Positions 5,394-5,657 of a stretch of 5,657 nucleotides of DNA are shown here, one piece after another (position 1 is the stretch's first letter; every line of letters starts with the position of its first letter). Under the pieces are notes generated by a model. It did no database searches, was not told where the DNA came from, and worked only from the letters and a program-made list of their open reading frames with translations. This DNA comes from Candidatus Accumulibacter sp. UBA704 (GTDB taxonomy: Bacteria > Pseudomonadota > Gammaproteobacteria > Burkholderiales > Rhodocyclaceae): positions 1 through 5,657 of the forward strand of contig DBMG01000017.1 of NCBI GenBank assembly GCA_002304785.1, in the 5' to 3' direction. The position numbers and the translations under genes are program-made.

Positions 5394-5657
5394 TTACCCC
5401 TTCAGCGCCCCCATCATCCTCCTCACCTCCGTCAAACACGATCCGCACAACGTACCGCATTTCAGCTTTTCCTTGATTGCTGTCAGGGCCTGGCCTGATC
5501 TGATCTCGGCCTCGATGGCGTCGGCGCTGACGTCGAAGCAGTTGCACACGACGCGCCGGGGCGCGGCGGCGGCGACGGGCGGGGTGGCGCGGGGGGCGAA
5601 GATCCAGCGGCGCAGTTCGTCGATGGCTGCGCCGTCGCGCAGGGCGGTGCGCAGCCA
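5394..5657 (-). CDS. nasA: Bfd-like [2Fe-2S] C-terminal domain, probably assimilatory nitrate reductase large subunit (partial)
   Basis: Only the last 87 residues are in the window; the gene begins beyond base 5657. After a segment with LRRWIFAP and an Ala/Pro linker comes VVCNCFDVS, then a helix, then LKCGTLCGSCLTEVRR before the TAA stop. The four cysteines in CxC and CxxxxC-type spacing (C38, C40, C68/C71 and C74 region) with GTxCGSC define the Bfd-like ferredoxin domain. In assimilatory nitrate reductases this domain closes the molybdopterin protein and passes electrons towards nitrate reduction to nitrite. NAD(P)H nitrite reductases and some other oxidoreductases carry related domains, so the parent protein is inferred from the domain being at the very C terminus with the GTxCGSCxxE signature. 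High GC matches the chromosomal background. The gene is convergent with the NYN gene, with 125 bases between their stops. Confidence 0.65.
   Translation of the reverse strand, partial: WLRTALRDGAAIDELRRWIFAPRATPPVAAAAPRRVVCNCFDVSADAIEAEIRSGQALTAIKEKLKCGTLCGSCLTEVRRMMGALKG

Noticed and set aside
1..5657. Search by eye for tRNA, rRNA, CRISPR repeats, transposase genes and insertion-sequence ends.
   Set aside because: No cloverleaf, repeated spacer pattern, transposase-like protein or paired terminal repeats were seen.

Overview
The window looks like chromosomal DNA from a high-GC proteobacterium, most likely a betaproteobacterium of the Rhodocyclales/Burkholderiales type. This is inferred from the style of the phosphoenolpyruvate carboxylase and the putative nitrate reductase ends and from the strong G/C third-position bias; it was not confirmed by any search. 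Two core-metabolism genes, both cut by the window edges, flank a short accessory stretch.

Layout: (1) 1-1409, + strand: the C-terminal half of phosphoenolpyruvate carboxylase (ppc), with its catalytic and aspartate-inhibition residues visible. (2) 1410-1449: a 40-base gap between convergent genes, holding a GC-rich hairpin. (3) 1450-3693, - strand: a complete 747-residue UvrD/Rep-like superfamily 1 helicase with unusual Walker A and Walker B sequences and a C-terminal DUF5710 domain. (4) 3694-3808: a divergent intergenic region with a plausible -10 box for the rightward genes, bracketed by a perfect 6-bp inverted repeat. (5) 3809-4453, + strand: a DUF2026-family protein with a candidate Cys-His-Asp triad. 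(6) 4552-5268, + strand: a NYN/PIN-like putative RNase with a C-terminal helix-turn-helix-like domain. (7) 5269-5393: a convergent intergenic region with a long imperfect hairpin. (8) 5394-5657, - strand: the last 87 residues of a protein ending in a Bfd-like [2Fe-2S] domain, probably the assimilatory nitrate reductase large subunit.

The two rightward genes (3809-5268) are clearly lower in GC than their surroundings. Hand counts of sampled 60-base lines gave 45-60% there, against about 67-78% in ppc and the helicase. This suggests that they arrived by transfer. The helicase shares the high GC of the flanks. A divergent helicase, a Cys-His-Asp protein and a PIN-like nuclease side by side resemble the make-up of some defence or nucleic-acid-processing modules, but nothing in the sequence proves that they work together. 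No RNA gene, CRISPR array, transposase or insertion-sequence end was seen.
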